Shown here: piece by piece, positions 6,475 to 7,452 of the stretch
Numbering within the stretch: position 1 is the first letter of the stretch
Layout: each line of letters opens with the position of its first letter
DNA from: Thalassarchaeum sp002495735
GTDB lineage: Archaea > Thermoplasmatota > Poseidoniia > Poseidoniales > Thalassarchaeaceae
DNA: 7,452 nucleotides
Direction: 5' to 3'
Assembly: GCA_937911265.1 (NCBI GenBank)
Contig: CALDRG010000026.1
Span: 1-7,452 of the forward strand
Translations under genes and position numbers: made by a program
The notes under the pieces: model-generated
The model's input: only the letters and a program-made list of their open reading frames with translations
Told to the model about the DNA's origin: nothing
The model's database searches: none

Positions 6475-7317
6475 ATGACCCGCGCCGTGCTAACCTGGGT
6501 TCTCGGGAGGCTGGAGCGTGGCGAGAGTGTGGCAATGGCATCGGTAATCGAAGCCAGCGGCAGCGTACCCGGGAAGCCGGGAGCTAGGCTGGCGCTGACG
6601 CTGAGCGGGGCCAGATTCGGCACAATCGGAGGAGCTGGCCTAGAGCTGAAGGTCGAGAACGCGCTGAAGGGGATGCTCAATGGAGGTCGTCAGGAGGTTC
6701 GCGAAAAGGGTGGCAAGGTCGAGACATTTGTCCTCTACAAGGATGCGAAGGGAGAAGAGGCGACATCACTTGACAGCCTGTGTGGGGGCCGCGTCACAGT
6801 CGCGATGGAAGTAATGAATCCGATGCCGCACATACTCATCGCAGGCGGCGGTCACGTGGGTCGCGCGGTTGCCATCGTCTGCGACACCCTAGGTTGGTCA
6901 CACAGTGTCTTCGACGTGCGCGCCGAGTTTGCTGAAGCAGACCGCTACCCATTCGCAAGCGAGTTACACAGCAGTTCGGTGTCTGAATTCCTCGGGAGCG
7001 AGGACTCGGACTCCATGGTCAGATTCTCGGATATCCTCCTACTCGGGCACGACTGGGCGGTTGACCAAGAGATGCTACTCAGCTTACTAGGTAGGCTCGA
7101 GTCCGGCTCGCGGCCTAGGATTGGCGCCATAGGCTCAACTGTGAAGTGGAACGCTTTCAGGGATTCTGCCATAGCCGCTGGAGTCTCAAAGGAGTCTGTG
7201 GACTCAGTAAGATGCCCGATTGGGCTTGATATCGGGGCTGACTCACCAGAAGAGATTGCAGTGGCAGTGTGCGCCGAGATAATGGCTCTTGAGAAGCAAT
7301 CGGGGTCACTCGACTAA
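6475..7317 (+). CDS. xdhC: XdhC-family molybdenum cofactor maturation/insertion factor
   Basis: Cytoplasmic factor that binds molybdenum cofactor, protects it during sulfuration and delivers it to xanthine dehydrogenase or related Mo-hydroxylases. The N-terminal XdhC/CoxI domain (about 1-115) shows G29-S-V-P-G-K-P-G-A-R38, G49-T-I-G-G-A-G-L-E57 (usual form GGGALE) and C103-G-G-R-V-T-V. The C-terminal Rossmann domain (about 117-272) begins with A123-G-G-G-H-V-G129, has an acidic strand-2 end D147-x-R149, and closes with C247-P-I-G-L-D-I-G and P258-E-E-I. At 280 residues it has both domains at normal length. ATG 6475 gives the expected N-terminus; the upstream AGGGGC abuts the ATG and is too close to act as a normal ribosome-binding site. 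It lies 41 bases after the ZIP gene. The Mo-enzyme it serves is not in the window. The last 12 bases overlap the converging minus-strand gene. Confidence 0.93.
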   Translation: MTRAVLTWVLGRLERGESVAMASVIEASGSVPGKPGARLALTLSGARFGTIGGAGLELKVENALKGMLNGGRQEVREKGGKVETFVLYKDAKGEEATSLDSLCGGRVTVAMEVMNPMPHILIAGGGHVGRAVAIVCDTLGWSHSVFDVRAEFAEADRYPFASELHSSSVSEFLGSEDSDSMVRFSDILLLGHDWAVDQEMLLSLLGRLESGSRPRIGAIGSTVKWNAFRDSAIAAGVSKESVDSVRCPIGLDIGADSPEEIAVAVCAEIMALEKQSGSLD

Positions 7318-7452
7318 TTCCGCCTCGTCATCTTCACTGGCAGATGTTGTTGGTTCTATTTCGATAATATTTGAATCGTAACTTTCTGTAACATGTACGA
7401 CTTCAGGCTGTCTCTCCAGACTTGGAATGAAAGTTGCAATAGAAATCCAAAT
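7306..7452 (-). CDS. C-terminal 48 codons of an unrecognised minus-strand protein (partial, 5' end outside the window)
   Basis: On the minus strand a frame is open from the right edge for 48 codons and ends in TGA at 7308-7306, inside the last codons of xdhC. The visible tail starts with a hydrophobic piece (I-W-I-S-I-A-T-F-I-P), which could be the end of a membrane helix. It continues with a polar, Ser/Thr- and acid-rich end that finishes E-D-D-E-A-E-L-V-E. A flexible acidic tail is plausible. Bases 7318-7452 are about 39% GC (53 of 135), well below the genes to the left. The frame is short, so chance is possible, but it explains otherwise empty sequence. I do not recognise the family. Confidence 0.5.
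   Translation of the reverse strand: MWISIATFIPSLERQPEVVHVTESYDSNIIEIEPTTSASEDDEAELVE

Noticed and set aside
7318..7452. Rho-independent terminator or T-rich stop signal after xdhC
   Set aside because: I found no stem followed by a T run. The T-rich patches are explained by the minus-strand coding frame.
1..7452. Mobile element, tRNA, CRISPR or phage/defence genes
   Set aside because: All sequence is accounted for by metabolic and transport genes. No terminal repeats, transposase or integrase motifs, or periodic repeats were seen.

Overview
The window is a compact run of six plus-strand genes with only short gaps, plus the last 48 codons of a minus-strand gene entering from the right edge. 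I see no mobile element, RNA gene, CRISPR array or origin. No stretch over 300 bases lacks a gene; the longest gaps are two of 56 bases each.

Organism. The lineage cannot be fixed from the sequence. Most starts lack a good ribosome-binding site at normal distance. Arginine is often AGA/AGG (15 of 21 in the first 200 residues of the first gene), and the tetranucleotide CTAG occurs at about the chance rate, although many bacteria strongly avoid it. GC looks like the mid-50s. My best guess is an uncultivated archaeon of the Thermoplasmatota/Poseidoniales type, aerobic and heterotrophic, but a bacterium with weak Shine-Dalgarno use is possible.

Layout. (1) 46-2793 is a single-chain 2-oxoacid dehydrogenase E1 with alpha and beta halves fused and about 190 unrecognised residues in front. 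Its frame is open to the left edge, so it may be incomplete. (2) 2850-3797 is a Ca2+/cation antiporter (CaCA) with two alpha repeats. (3) 3854-4999 is a complete acyl-CoA dehydrogenase. (4) 5010-5576 is a MocA/MobA-like nucleotidyltransferase. (5) 5573-6433 is a ZIP/GufA metal transporter sharing 4 bases with the previous gene. (6) 6475-7317 is the molybdenum-enzyme maturation factor XdhC. (7) complement(7306-7452) is an acidic C-terminal tail of an unknown protein, overlapping xdhC by 12 bases at 39% GC.

How they may work together. An E1 with the branched-chain-type GEG cofactor motif and an acyl-CoA dehydrogenase fit two early steps of branched-chain amino-acid breakdown, but E2 and E3 are absent here and an antiporter lies between them. 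The MocA-like enzyme and XdhC are the usual pair that supplies matured molybdenum cofactor to xanthine dehydrogenase/CO dehydrogenase-type hydroxylases. None of those catalytic subunits is in the window, and a metal transporter sits between the pair. No wholly new system is evident. The oddest items are the long N-terminal extension and altered active-site positions of the E1, and the MocA-ZIP-XdhC order.
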